The notes under the pieces were generated by a model that saw only the letters and a list, made by a program, of their open reading frames with translations, did not search any database and had not been told where the DNA came from. DNA of 64,000 nt from the NCBI RefSeq assembly GCF_000384375.1, contig NZ_ARVX01000001.1:1550001-1614000 (forward strand). The letters are read 5' to 3'. Source of the DNA: Methylotenera versatilis 79. GTDB lineage: Bacteria > Pseudomonadota > Gammaproteobacteria > Burkholderiales > Methylophilaceae. Each line of letters opens with the position of its first letter. The stretch's first letter is position 1. Shown piece after piece: positions 7,519 through 15,867 of the stretch. The translations under genes and the position numbers were made by a program.

Positions 7519-8442
7519 ATGCTAGAAATCCGTCATTTAAAATCGCTTAAAGCTATCGCTGAAACAGGAAAATTGGGGCTGGCTGCAGAGCGTGTTTTTC
7601 TAACACAATCGGCACTTTCACACCAAATACGCGCGCTGGAAACGCATTATGCAATCACGCTTTTTCAGCGCAGCGCACAAGGTTTGCGCTTTACGCCAGC
7701 TGGACAGCGACTGTTAGATTTAGCCAATGAATTATTACCGCTGATTGAGAAATCCGAACGCGATTTGATTCGCCTGAAAAGCGATCAATCTGGCGAGTTA
7801 AGAATTGTGCTGGAATGCCATACCTGTTTTGATTGGCTAACGCCGGTGATGGATGCATTCAGGCGCGCCTGGCCAGAGGTGGAAATAGATCTGGTGGCTG
7901 GATTTCATAGCGACCCTTGGCACTTGTTGCATGAAGGCAAAGCAGATGTCGTGATTGGTGGCTTGCCAAATGCTATGTCTGAAAAAAATAGCAGCTTAAA
8001 TCATCTGCCATTATTTAAGTTTGAGATTATGGCGGTGCTTCCCACCGATCATATTTTGCGCAATAAAACGCGATTAACTGCGCAAGATTTTAGCGATGAA
8101 ACCTTGATTACTTACCCAGTACCAGAAGACCGCATTGATGTCATCAAGCAAGTATTAAAGCCAGCGGAAATTCAATTTAATCGCCGCACGGCCGAGTTAA
8201 CTATTGCGATTATGCAGCTAGTCGCCAGTCGACGTGGATTGGCGGCTTTGCCTAGCTGGGGCATTCAGAGCTATGTAGAACATGATTATGTATTGGCTAA
8301 ACCCATCGGCACCAAAGGTTTGTGGTCGGAGCTATATGCAATCGGCACCAATGAAATGATGGCGCGACCTTATGCCAAAGATTTAGCGCGCATCATTCGC
8401 GATGTTTGCGCAGAAAAATTGCAAGGCATTAAATTGTTGTAA
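7519..8442 (+). CDS. metR: LysR-type regulator of methionine genes, MetR
   Basis: This 307-residue protein has a LysR-family winged helix-turn-helix at residues about 1-60 (MLEIRHLKSLKAIAETGKL, then a recognition helix around LTQSALSHQIRALE) and a periplasmic-binding-like effector domain from about 90 onwards. Its start MLEIRHLK and effector-domain text such as FHSDPWHLLHEGKADVV fit the MetR subfamily. It is transcribed away from metE across 154 bp containing a consensus MetR box, the standard genetic arrangement. It is expected to activate metE in response to homocysteine and to repress itself. The ATG at 7519 has a TAAGG a little far upstream. Little doubt on identity given the neighbour. 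Confidence 0.92.
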   Translation: MLEIRHLKSLKAIAETGKLGLAAERVFLTQSALSHQIRALETHYAITLFQRSAQGLRFTPAGQRLLDLANELLPLIEKSERDLIRLKSDQSGELRIVLECHTCFDWLTPVMDAFRRAWPEVEIDLVAGFHSDPWHLLHEGKADVVIGGLPNAMSEKNSSLNHLPLFKFEIMAVLPTDHILRNKTRLTAQDFSDETLITYPVPEDRIDVIKQVLKPAEIQFNRRTAELTIAIMQLVASRRGLAALPSWGIQSYVEHDYVLAKPIGTKGLWSELYAIGTNEMMARPYAKDLARIIRDVCAEKLQGIKLL

Positions 8443-8481
8443 TGGTGATTTAAACGCATCAACTTTCGGCATTAAATCGCG

Positions 8482-8515
8482 TTGTCACAAAACCGTCATC
8501 AAAAATCACTATTCT
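8482..8515 (+). promoter_or_regulatory. Pho box and -10 element upstream of ppk2
   Basis: TTGTCACAAAACCGTCATC (8482-8500) matches the PhoB consensus CTGTCATAWAWCTGTCAYW with two 7-bp repeats spaced 11 bp apart (TTGTCAC and CCGTCAT). TATTCT (8510-8515) follows nine bases later as a -10 hexamer, with no clear -35. This is the layout of a PhoB-activated promoter. Confidence 0.65.
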
Positions 8516-8551
8516 GTATTTAATTAAGTTAATTAAATATCGAGATTAAAA

Positions 8552-9457
8552 ATGAATTTAAATGACGCAGAAGTCATGGAACGTATTCACAATGACTTAA
8601 TCGATAGTTTGGATGAAGAATTAGAGCTAGAGTTAGAAGACAACCACTTAGATTCACTCTCAGGCAATGATGCTAATCGTAGCAAAGAGTATCGCCGTAC
8701 CTATTTTAAAGAGTTATTTCGCCTGCAAGCCGAACTAGTCAAATTGCAAGATTGGGTTGCAGCCACTGGTCACAAAGTGGTGATTATTTTTGAAGGCCGC
8801 GATGCAGCAGGCAAGGGCGGTGTGATTAAGCGCATTACACAGCGTCTTAATCCGCGTATCTGTCGTGTGGCTGCATTACCTGCGCCAAATGAGCGTGAAC
8901 GCACACAATGGTATTTTCAACGTTATGTTTCCCATTTACCTGCTGCTGGCGAAATTGTGTTGTTCGACCGCAGTTGGTACAACCGTGCAGGCGTTGAGCG
9001 CGTGATGGGTTTTTGCGACGATGTGCAATATGAAGAGTTTTTCCGCTCAGTGCCAGACTTTGAAAGAATGCTGGTGCGCTCAGGCATTCAAGTCATTAAA
9101 TACTGGTTTTCCATTTCAGATGAAGAGCAGCATCTGCGCTTTTTAGGCCGTGCACATGACCCGCTTAAACAATGGAAACTCAGCCCGATGGATTTGGAAT
9201 CACGCCGTCGTTGGGAGTTGTATACCAAAGCTAAAGAAGTGATGCTAGAACGCACGCACATTGAAGAGGCGCCTTGGCACATTGTAGAAGCCGTTGATAA
9301 GAAAAAAGCGCGGCTTAACTGTATTCACCATTTACTTAACCAAATGCCATACGAAGAAATCAAGCGGCCTGTTATCGAACTGCCAGAGCGTGAACACCAT
9401 GATGATTATGTGCGCCAGCCTGTGCCGAAAGATATGTTTGTGCCAGAGGTTTACTGA
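8552..9457 (+). CDS. ppk2: polyphosphate kinase 2 family protein
   Basis: PPK2 enzymes move phosphate between polyphosphate and nucleotides in the cytoplasm, most often making GTP or ATP from the diphosphates. The 301-residue protein has the Walker A variant GRDAAGKGG at 82-90, a Walker B/lid region with FDRSWYNRAGVERVMGFC from 138, and the downstream DDPLKQWK-like stretch (HDPLKQWKLSPMD). The N-terminal 45 residues are acidic and probably flexible. The DAAGKGG and single-domain length suggest class I, but donor and acceptor preference cannot be read from sequence. A Pho box precedes it, and the Pi transporter gene with its own Pho box follows. This supports a role in phosphate storage or release under limitation. 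Confidence 0.92.
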   Translation: MNLNDAEVMERIHNDLIDSLDEELELELEDNHLDSLSGNDANRSKEYRRTYFKELFRLQAELVKLQDWVAATGHKVVIIFEGRDAAGKGGVIKRITQRLNPRICRVAALPAPNERERTQWYFQRYVSHLPAAGEIVLFDRSWYNRAGVERVMGFCDDVQYEEFFRSVPDFERMLVRSGIQVIKYWFSISDEEQHLRFLGRAHDPLKQWKLSPMDLESRRRWELYTKAKEVMLERTHIEEAPWHIVEAVDKKKARLNCIHHLLNQMPYEEIKRPVIELPEREHHDDYVRQPVPKDMFVPEVY

Positions 9458-9509
9458 TCTTGCTGATATATGGTCTTGTGGTACTTGCCGCGATATAACT
9501 ATTAAGCCG

Positions 9510-9545
9510 TTGTCATTAATTTGTCATATAGTTCGCCAATACTGT
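9510..9545 (+). promoter_or_regulatory. Pho box and -10 element upstream of pit
   Basis: TTGTCATTAATTTGTCATA (9510-9528) has two TTGTCAT repeats exactly 11 bp apart and matches the PhoB consensus at nearly every position. TACTGT (9540-9545) lies 11 bases downstream as a -10. The pit ATG is 50 bp further on. Confidence 0.75.
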
Positions 9546-9595
9546 TTATAGACTTTAAATCTATTTAACTTATATTAATTGTAGGGATACTCACC

Positions 9596-11200
9596 ATGCG
9601 TTCAACCACAGCATCCATCGGTGCAACAGCATCACGGCCTAATTTAGATAGCAAACCCAGCAAAGTCACTATATTCGTTTTTATTGCTTTGCTAGTTGGC
9701 GGCTTAATATTCACTGCATTTAGTTTGATGCACGATGTAACCGAAACGGGTGCAATCACAACCACTTATTTACCGTTTATTTTGCTAGGCGTTGCGTTGA
9801 TTATTGCGCTGGCTTTTGAGTTTGTAAATGGCTTCCACGATACGGCAAATGCAGTCGCTACTGTCATTTATACGCATTCCATGCCGCCGAATGTCGCGGT
9901 GGTTTGGTCTGGCTTCTTCAATTTCTTAGGCGTACTATTTTCAAGTGGCGCGGTGGCTTTCGGTATTATCGCCTTGTTGCCAGTCGAACTTATTTTACAA
10001 GTAGGCGCTGGTTCTGGTTTTGCGATGGTATTTGCCTTATTAATCGCAGCCATTATCTGGAATTTAGGCACATGGTTGCTTGGTTTGCCTGCTTCATCAT
10101 CACACACTTTAATTGGCTCGATCATTGGTGTTGGCGTGGCAAATGCGTTGATGCACGGTCGCGATGGCACTAGCGGCGTGGATTGGGCGCAAGCGACTAA
10201 AATCGGTTATTCGCTGTTACTTTCACCGATGATTGGTTTTGTGATTGCCGCGCTACTGTTATTGGCGCTAAAAGTATTGGTTAAAAATAAAGAGTTGTAC
10301 GAAGAGCCAAAAGGCAACAAGCCGCCACCAATCTGGATTCGTAGTCTGTTAATTCTTACCTGTACTGGTGTGTCGTTCGCGCATGGGTCTAATGACGGAC
10401 AAAAAGGCATGGGCTTAATTATGTTGATTTTGGTTGGTACCGTGCCAATGGCTTACGCGCTAAATCGTGCCATGCCAGTCGATCAAATGACGCAATTCGT
10501 GGCAGTCGCGCAAGTCATGCAACAATCTATTATCAGTATTGCGCCAGCCGCAGCACCTGTAGATCCGCGCCACACCCTGTCTGAATATGTACGCACTAAA
10601 ACCGTCACACCAGAAGTGTTACCGGCTTTGGCGGCGGTAACCGGTATTATTGGCGCGCAAGTAAAAGAGCATGGCACATTTTCACGCGTACCAGCTGAGG
10701 TGGTGAGTAACGTCAGAAATGATATGTATTTGGCCTCAGAAACTATTCGCTTTTTAGATAAAGATAAGGCTGTCACGTTTAGCGCCGACACAAAGGCTAA
10801 CTTAACTGCGTTCAAAAAAGAGTTGGATAAAGCCACAAAATTTATTCCACTATGGGTAAAAGTCGCCGTGGCGATTGCGCTAGGTTTAGGCACAATGGTC
10901 GGCTGGAAGCGCATTGTGATTACCGTGGGTGAAAAAATCGGCAAAACGCATCTGACTTATGCGCAAGGCGCATCGGCGGAGTTAGTCGCCATGTCGATGA
11001 TTGGTGCGGCGGATGTATTTGGTTTGCCAGTTTCTACCACGCATGTGCTTTCTTCTGGCGTGGCAGGTACGATGGCGGCAAATAAATCTGGCTTGCAAAT
11101 GTCGACTATTCGTAACTTGCTAACGGCTTGGGTGCTGACATTACCGATGGCAATGTTACTTTCCGGCAGTTTGTATTGGGCTTTTTCTCACGTATTTTAA
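9596..11200 (+). CDS. pit: inorganic phosphate transporter, PiT family
   Basis: A 534-residue inner-membrane carrier expected to import phosphate (possibly as a metal-phosphate complex) with a proton or sodium ion. Both PiT signature halves are present: GFHDTANAVATVIY near residue 85 and FAHGSNDGQKGMG near residue 262. There are about ten to eleven membrane segments, with a soluble loop around residues 330-420 between the two halves. The first 20 residues are polar before the first membrane helix. The ATG at 9596 is preceded by TAGGGA. The strong Pho box upstream implies induction by phosphate starvation, which is not typical of every pit gene. A clear terminator follows. Confidence 0.94.
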   Translation: MRSTTASIGATASRPNLDSKPSKVTIFVFIALLVGGLIFTAFSLMHDVTETGAITTTYLPFILLGVALIIALAFEFVNGFHDTANAVATVIYTHSMPPNVAVVWSGFFNFLGVLFSSGAVAFGIIALLPVELILQVGAGSGFAMVFALLIAAIIWNLGTWLLGLPASSSHTLIGSIIGVGVANALMHGRDGTSGVDWAQATKIGYSLLLSPMIGFVIAALLLLALKVLVKNKELYEEPKGNKPPPIWIRSLLILTCTGVSFAHGSNDGQKGMGLIMLILVGTVPMAYALNRAMPVDQMTQFVAVAQVMQQSIISIAPAAAPVDPRHTLSEYVRTKTVTPEVLPALAAVTGIIGAQVKEHGTFSRVPAEVVSNVRNDMYLASETIRFLDKDKAVTFSADTKANLTAFKKELDKATKFIPLWVKVAVAIALGLGTMVGWKRIVITVGEKIGKTHLTYAQGASAELVAMSMIGAADVFGLPVSTTHVLSSGVAGTMAANKSGLQMSTIRNLLTAWVLTLPMAMLLSGSLYWAFSHVF

Positions 11201-11218
11201 GGGTTAACTGCCCCGCGC

Positions 11219-11271
11219 AAAAGCTGCAAATGTGCTTGATGTGAATCAAGTGTTTGCAGCTTTTATTTTTT
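11219..11271 (+). terminator. rho-independent terminator after pit
   Basis: AAAAGCTGCAAA pairs with TTTGCAGCTTTT, with an inner stem CTTGAT-gtga-ATCAAG, followed by a T-rich tract (TTTTATTTTTT). The apex happens to read as an FNR consensus, but the hairpin role explains it. Confidence 0.85.
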
Positions 11272-11354
11272 CAAATCTGCGAAAATAGCGACTGCGCTCA
11301 AATGTGCGTACGAATCAAAATGTGAATGGTTTTTTAGGTTTTAATTAGATAACT

Positions 11355-11382
11355 TTGACTGACAATCAAATAAGATTACACT
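11355..11382 (+). promoter_or_regulatory. possible promoter of the lipoprotein gene at 11419
   Basis: TTGACT (11355-11360) and TACACT (11377-11382) are separated by 16 bp, with the ATG 37 bp further on. The spacing and -35 are good, the -10 is only fair. Confidence 0.4.
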
Positions 11383-11418
11383 TAAAACTCTCTAGAAAAA
11401 CTCAAAAGCCCATTCACC

Positions 11419-12045
11419 ATGCAAAATATCAGCAAATATTTAGTGTTAACTTTAATCATGACAGGCTTGTTTTCTGCCTGTGATAAACCCAAAGAATCTG
11501 CGACTGAACCAACCGCGCAACCATCTAACAACACAGACGCTGCGCCAAACGCCGACCCAGCGATTGAATCGCCTGTAAAAAATAACGATCCTGAAGTGAT
11601 TAATTTTGAAGGTTTTGGCCCTGCAAAATTTGGTGATAATGAAGAATCTGTACGCATATCATGGGGGCGTCCGCTGAATGCCAGTAAACCTGCCGTAGGC
11701 GCGACTTGCTACTATTTATATCTAGATCCAAAACCTGAAAATCATCAAGAAATTGCTTTTATGTTTGAAGACGGAAAGTTTGTGCGCTATGACGTGGATG
11801 ACCCAAAATGGGTTGCGCCAGGCAATATTGTGGTGGGTGATACCATGGCAAAAGTGCTGCAAGCCCACGCAGGGCATATTCAAAACCAACCACATAAATA
11901 TATCGAAGGCGCACATACTTTAGTTGTAACGCCGCTTGAAAAATCGAATGCGAGTTTGATATTTGAAACAGACGCAAACAACATCGTCATCAATTGGCGC
12001 ATTGGTGTATCGCCGCAAGTGTATTATGTTGAAGGTTGTAGTTAA
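11419..12045 (+). CDS. putative lipoprotein of unknown function
   Basis: I do not recognise the family. The 208-residue protein begins with a lipoprotein signal (MQNISKYLVLTLIMTGLFSAC) whose lipid-bearing cysteine would be C21 in FSAC. A Ser/Thr/Pro/Asn-rich linker runs to about residue 60, then a compact domain that opens with NFEGFGPAKFGDNEESVR and contains cysteines near 95 and 207 that could form a disulfide. The start of that domain resembles small periplasmic proteins that report a mutation-prone SGP-like loop, but this is not enough to assign a role. The position after a terminator and before another lipoprotein suggests its own promoter at 11355-11382. Confidence 0.75.
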   Translation: MQNISKYLVLTLIMTGLFSACDKPKESATEPTAQPSNNTDAAPNADPAIESPVKNNDPEVINFEGFGPAKFGDNEESVRISWGRPLNASKPAVGATCYYLYLDPKPENHQEIAFMFEDGKFVRYDVDDPKWVAPGNIVVGDTMAKVLQAHAGHIQNQPHKYIEGAHTLVVTPLEKSNASLIFETDANNIVINWRIGVSPQVYYVEGCS

Positions 12046-12119
12046 TCAACTGAGGTTAAAAGCGCAGATTGAACAAAGCACTATAAATCAATAATTATAA
12101 AAATTCAGAATCGAGATAA

Positions 12120-12596
12120 ATGATGCTAACTCCCAAAACTACTTACTTAGCGATGCTGCCATTTTTAATACTATGCGCCTGTGCAAAACCAAATACCGCA
12201 GCACCAGTTGCTATGCAAAATACTTTATCACTCACACAATTAACCAACAAAACTTGGCAAGTAGAAGACATTAACCAGCGTGGAATCATTGATAACGCAC
12301 ACGTCACGTTAATGTTTGGCGATGATAATCGCATCTCAGGCAAATCTGGCTGCAACAATTACTCTGGTAGCTACACTTTAACTGGCAATAAACTAGCCGT
12401 TATTCCACCGATGATAAGTACCAGGATGATGTGCCCACCGGCATTAATGCAACTAGAAAACGAATATATCGCCATATTAAGCACAGCAGAGAAAGTGGAG
12501 TTGTCAGCCATGGGCGCACTGATTATGACTAGCCAAAACGGCAAAACCATTACGTTCATGACGAATGATGCTGTTAAGGCAGAGGTTGAAAAATAA
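12120..12596 (+). CDS. META-domain lipoprotein, HslJ-like
   Basis: This 158-residue protein has a lipoprotein signal ending in LCAC (C21) and then a single META domain. Family text is clear: LTNKTWQVEDIN at the domain start, GKSGCNNYSGSYTL in the middle, and TRMMCPPALMQLENEY with the second conserved cysteine. META/HslJ proteins are outer-membrane or periplasmic proteins linked to heat or antibiotic stress, without a known enzymatic activity. It starts at ATG 12120 (a second ATG follows at 12123), 74 bp after another lipoprotein gene on the same strand, so cotranscription is possible. It converges with mnmA. Confidence 0.88.
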   Translation: MMLTPKTTYLAMLPFLILCACAKPNTAAPVAMQNTLSLTQLTNKTWQVEDINQRGIIDNAHVTLMFGDDNRISGKSGCNNYSGSYTLTGNKLAVIPPMISTRMMCPPALMQLENEYIAILSTAEKVELSAMGALIMTSQNGKTITFMTNDAVKAEVEK

Positions 12597-12671
12597 CCTA
12601 TTGATTAATATGAATTTTTAAAGTTGTAGTGACGGTAATGCGAGAGAATTTACTGCATTATTACGGGTTAA

Positions 12672-13766
12672 TTATATGGCGCCAGTAATAATCCCGCCGC
12701 CTAGGCAAACATTGCTTTCATACACCACCGCGGATTGGCCTGGTGTAATCGCCCATTGTTTCTGGCCAAATTTAACGGTTACTTCTTCACTGTTTAAGGC
12801 GTCAATTTCACAGGGTGCATCTGGTTGGCGATAACGTGTTTTGGCAGCGTAAACCCAGTTGGTGATGGGCTCTTCATCATCTATCCATGTCAATTGGCTG
12901 GCTTTTAAACCGTCGTTAAGCAATAGCGAATGTTCATGCCCTTGCACCACAATTAACTCATTTTTAAGCATGTCTTTTGCAGCAACAAACCAAGGTTCGC
13001 CATTACTATCACGGCTACCACCAATTTTTAAACCTTGGCGTTGACCAAGCGTGTAATACATCAAGCCTTCGTGCTGACCGACCAATTTTCCTTCAGCATT
13101 TTTAATATCGCCTGGTTTTTTCGGTAAATAGCGTTGTAAAAACTCTTGAAACGGCCGTTCGCCAATAAAGCAAATACCAGTAGAATCTTTTTTCTCTGCA
13201 TTGATTAAACCTGCTTGGCGGGCAATTTCGCGCACTTCGCGTTTTAAATGTTTACCCAGCGGAAACAATGTTTTGCTCAATTGCGCTTGATTTAAGCGAT
13301 ACAAAAAATAGCTTTGATCTTTGCTGCCATCATCAGCTTTCAGCAGTTGAAATAGCCCAGGTTTAAGTGGGTTTTCGCGTACTTGTGCGTAATGGCCGGT
13401 GGCGATTAAATCGGCGCCCAAACTCATGGCGTGATCTAGAAATGCCTTAAATTTAATTTCAGCATTACATAAAATATCCGGGTTCGGCGTGCGGCCAGCT
13501 TCGTATTCGCTTAAAAAGTTGGCAAATACACGATCTTTATATTCGGCGCTAAAATTTACCGCTTCAATATCAATACCAATCTTGTCGGCGATTGAAACCG
13601 CATCAATTAAATCTTGCTTGGAAGAGCAATATTCATCATTATCGTCGTCTTCCCAGTTTTTCATGAAAAGACCGACCACATCGTAACCTTGTTGTTTTAA
13701 TAACAGGGCGGTGACGGACGAATCGACGCCACCAGACAACCCAACAACGACTCTTTTTTTACTCAT
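12672..13766 (-). CDS. mnmA: tRNA-specific 2-thiouridylase MnmA
   Basis: MnmA inserts sulfur at position 2 of the wobble uridine in tRNA-Glu, -Gln and -Lys, using ATP and sulfur relayed from the IscS/Tus pathway. The 364-residue protein has the PP-loop GLSGGVDSS at 9-17, the catalytic cysteine C100 in NPDILCN and the persulfide cysteine C199 in [12 protein letters not shown]. The C-terminal beta-barrel with [11 protein letters not shown] completes it. Its ATG overlaps the stop codon of the upstream Nudix gene by four bases (ATGA), so the two are translationally coupled, the same pairing as nudJ-mnmA of enterobacteria. Confidence 0.96.
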   Translation of the reverse strand: MSKKRVVVGLSGGVDSSVTALLLKQQGYDVVGLFMKNWEDDDNDEYCSSKQDLIDAVSIADKIGIDIEAVNFSAEYKDRVFANFLSEYEAGRTPNPDILCNAEIKFKAFLDHAMSLGADLIATGHYAQVRENPLKPGLFQLLKADDGSKDQSYFLYRLNQAQLSKTLFPLGKHLKREVREIARQAGLINAEKKDSTGICFIGERPFQEFLQRYLPKKPGDIKNAEGKLVGQHEGLMYYTLGQRQGLKIGGSRDSNGEPWFVAAKDMLKNELIVVQGHEHSLLLNDGLKASQLTWIDDEEPITNWVYAAKTRYRQPDAPCEIDALNSEEVTVKFGQKQWAITPGQSAVVYESNVCLGGGIITGAI

Positions 13767-14215
13767 AAGTTAGTAATCACTTCTAGCGGGTAGCTCTTTC
13801 CGCTTAAATAATCTTCAATACAGGTTAACACTTGCGGGCTGCGCGTTAATGCGGATTTTTCGCGAATTTCGTCAGCCGTCATCCATACCGCGCGGATGAT
13901 GCCATCGTCTAATTGCTGCTGCGGATAATGCGCGCCAACCTTGCCGATAAATGCAAAACGCAAATAAGTGGTGTCGTTATGCGGATGCTTCCAATGATAA
14001 ATGCCGAGTAATGCAGTGGGCGTAAAATCATAGGCGGATTCTTCTAAAGTTTCGCGAATCACCGCTTGAATCAAGCTTTCGTTGTCTTCTAAATGTCCTG
14101 CAGGCTGGTTAAAGCGATTGCCACGGTCAGTGGTTTCTTCCACCAGCAAGAACTTGCCGTTGTGTTCGACAATCGCGGCAACTGTAGAGTTAGGCTTAAA
14201 TTGATGTTTTTTCAA
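13763..14215 (-). CDS. nudJ: Nudix hydrolase, NudJ-like
   Basis: A 150-residue Nudix hydrolase. The Nudix box runs from G40 to about residue 62, in [20 protein letters not shown], giving the G-x5-E-x7-REUxEE pattern needed for Mg-dependent pyrophosphate cleavage. NudJ enzymes hydrolyse thiamin pyrimidine pyrophosphate and nucleoside di/triphosphates; the substrate cannot be fixed here. The best start is TTG at 14215, because the family begins right there and no ATG lies in the correct place; no strong ribosome site is seen. Assignment to NudJ rather than another Nudix rests on length and on the four-base overlap with mnmA. Confidence 0.85.
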   Translation of the reverse strand: MKKHQFKPNSTVAAIVEHNGKFLLVEETTDRGNRFNQPAGHLEDNESLIQAVIRETLEESAYDFTPTALLGIYHWKHPHNDTTYLRFAFIGKVGAHYPQQQLDDGIIRAVWMTADEIREKSALTRSPQVLTCIEDYLSGKSYPLEVITNL

Positions 14216-14299
14216 AAGAATGCTTTTTAAGAGTATTTTTCAATCGTATTGACTAAATATTGTCGAAAAAATAGGGTTAAGTTAAGCCGCTATTTTACC

Positions 14300-14334
14300 T
14301 AAAAAATAGCCATAGAACTTAAAAATAATGGCTA
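14300..14334 (-). terminator. terminator after the marC-family gene
   Basis: On the minus strand AGCCAT pairs with ATGGCT (14328-14333 with 14308-14313) and is followed by ATTTTTT. It lies 44 bp beyond the marC-family stop codon. Confidence 0.55.
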
Positions 14335-14377
14335 GAAGCTTGTATTGAAATGATTTTTCAAACAACAGTATTTGAAT

Positions 14378-15031
14378 CTAGGCGGATATTAATTGTGGAA
14401 ACAATCCAGTTAAGCCATGTGCGATAAATTCTACCGCCATCGCTGCCAATATCAGCCCCATTAAACGCGTGATGATATTGATGCCAATCGTGCCAAGCCG
14501 TTGCGTAATACCATCGGATAGTTTGAGCATTAACCAAATTAAAAGGCTAACAATTAAAACTGGAATAACCAGTGATATATGTCCCAGCAAACTAGGTTGC
14601 TGTTGCGCGCTTAAAATCATGCTGGAAATGGCACCAGGCCCAGCCAGCAACGGAATACTTAACGGTACGATAGCAATCACTTCACGTTCCGCCATACTTT
14701 GCGCTTCTTCATCTGTTTGGCGTGTGCCGCCTTGTTTGCCGTGCATCATCGAAATAGAAATCAGCATGATTAAAATACCGCCGCCTACTTGGAATGATGG
14801 AATAGAAATACCGAAAAAGCTTAAAATGCCATCGCCAATAAACGCGGATAAACTTAACACAATAAACACGGTAATTCCAACGGTGCGCGCTGTTTTGGCG
14901 CGATCTGGTTTGCTCCAGCCATCGGTTGCGCTGATGAAGATTGGCAAACAGCCGATTGGATTCACAATTGCCAGCAGCGCAATGGTGATTTTGAGTAAAT
15001 AAGTAAAATCTTGGTTAAGTAATTCAATCAT
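14378..15031 (-). CDS. MarC family integral membrane protein
   Basis: A 217-residue inner-membrane protein of the MarC/UPF0056 family. Six hydrophobic segments are visible, the first at residues about 10-32 (TYLLKITIALLAIVNPIG), and the family motif NPIGCLPIFI follows with its conserved Asn-Pro. A charged loop (HGKQGGTRQTDEEAQSMAE) falls near residues 95-115. Despite the name, MarC proteins are not known to confer multidrug resistance and their function is unresolved. The gene stands alone: the Nudix gene lies 162 bp downstream behind a terminator, and maf diverges upstream. Confidence 0.88.
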   Translation of the reverse strand: MIELLNQDFTYLLKITIALLAIVNPIGCLPIFISATDGWSKPDRAKTARTVGITVFIVLSLSAFIGDGILSFFGISIPSFQVGGGILIMLISISMMHGKQGGTRQTDEEAQSMAEREVIAIVPLSIPLLAGPGAISSMILSAQQQPSLLGHISLVIPVLIVSLLIWLMLKLSDGITQRLGTIGINIITRLMGLILAAMAVEFIAHGLTGLFPQLISA

Positions 15032-15149
15032 TTGACTATATTATTTCTGTCTGGGTTATTTCATCCATTATTAACAATTTTGGCGTTTGTGAATTTTAAA
15101 GCCTTTTTAAATATTCAAGCTTTCGTTAGTATTGGCTATGTTAAATTAA

Positions 15150-15797
15150 ATGGGCGTAAAGATGCAGATTAATCCTTCAACACAAATCATACTTGCCTCG
15201 CAAAGCCCTCGCCGCGTGGCAATACTTAAACAAATGGGTATTGATTGCATCGTGATGCCGGCAGATATTGACGAATCGCTGATTGCAGGCGAAACACCGA
15301 CGGATTATGTATTGCGATTGGCTAAAGAAAAAGCGTTAGCCGTATTTAATAAAATTAATAATAATCAAATAAATGCTTCTGAAAAATTAAATACACAATA
15401 TAAAAATATGCCTATTTTAGCCGCTGATACCACAGTGGCTTTAGATAGTGCGATTTTTGGTAAGCCAGAAAATAACGCAGATGCAGTACAAATGCTAAAA
15501 AAACTATCCGGCACGCAGCATCAGGTACACACAGCTGTTGCGGTAGTTTTAAATCAACAAATTGAATTGGCACTAAACACCACATTGGTCGAGATGATGC
15601 CACTTAGCGATGCTATGATAGCAGCGTACATTGCCAGTAACGAGCATAGCGATAAAGCAGGAAGCTACGCGATACAAGGCTTGGCGGGCAATTGGATTAA
15701 ACGTATTGATGGTAGTTACACAGGTGTGATAGGTTTGCCTGTGCACGAAACCGCCATGCTTTTAAATAAAATAGGCTTACTTCATACGTTAAGCTAA
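15150..15797 (+). CDS. maf: Maf family nucleoside triphosphate pyrophosphatase
   Basis: Maf proteins hydrolyse non-canonical or pyrimidine nucleoside triphosphates to monophosphates; overexpression inhibits septation in some bacteria. The hallmark SQSPRRVAILKQMG lies near the N-terminus, followed by ADIDES, then AADTTVALDS and the GSYAIQGLAGNWIKRIDGSY block. The length, 215 residues, is somewhat above the usual 190-200 owing to an insertion around residues 68-84 (KINNNQINASEKLNTQYKN). Two starts are possible, ATG 15150 and ATG 15162 (MQINPST); neither has a strong ribosome site. It is followed by rng, the common maf-rng operon order. Confidence 0.92.
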   Translation: MGVKMQINPSTQIILASQSPRRVAILKQMGIDCIVMPADIDESLIAGETPTDYVLRLAKEKALAVFNKINNNQINASEKLNTQYKNMPILAADTTVALDSAIFGKPENNADAVQMLKKLSGTQHQVHTAVAVVLNQQIELALNTTLVEMMPLSDAMIAAYIASNEHSDKAGSYAIQGLAGNWIKRIDGSYTGVIGLPVHETAMLLNKIGLLHTLS

Positions 15798-15867
15798 ATA
15801 TTATTTCAGCTAGACTAGTTTTAAATACGAATTAAAAGTTAAATACAAATAAAGATAGGCAAAGCAA

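Noticed and set aside
10483-10944. 153-codon antisense ORF within pit
   Set aside because: Antisense shadow of a conserved transporter gene with no family features or ribosome site.
11234-11247. TTGATGTGAATCAA, an exact FNR-box consensus
   Set aside because: It is the apex of the pit terminator hairpin, whose stem already demands this symmetry, and it lies too far (about -147) from the next predicted promoter for ordinary FNR activation.
12600-12670. TAATGC/GCATTA dyad between the META lipoprotein and mnmA
   Set aside because: The stem is short, the loop long and no T tract follows, so terminator function is not supported.
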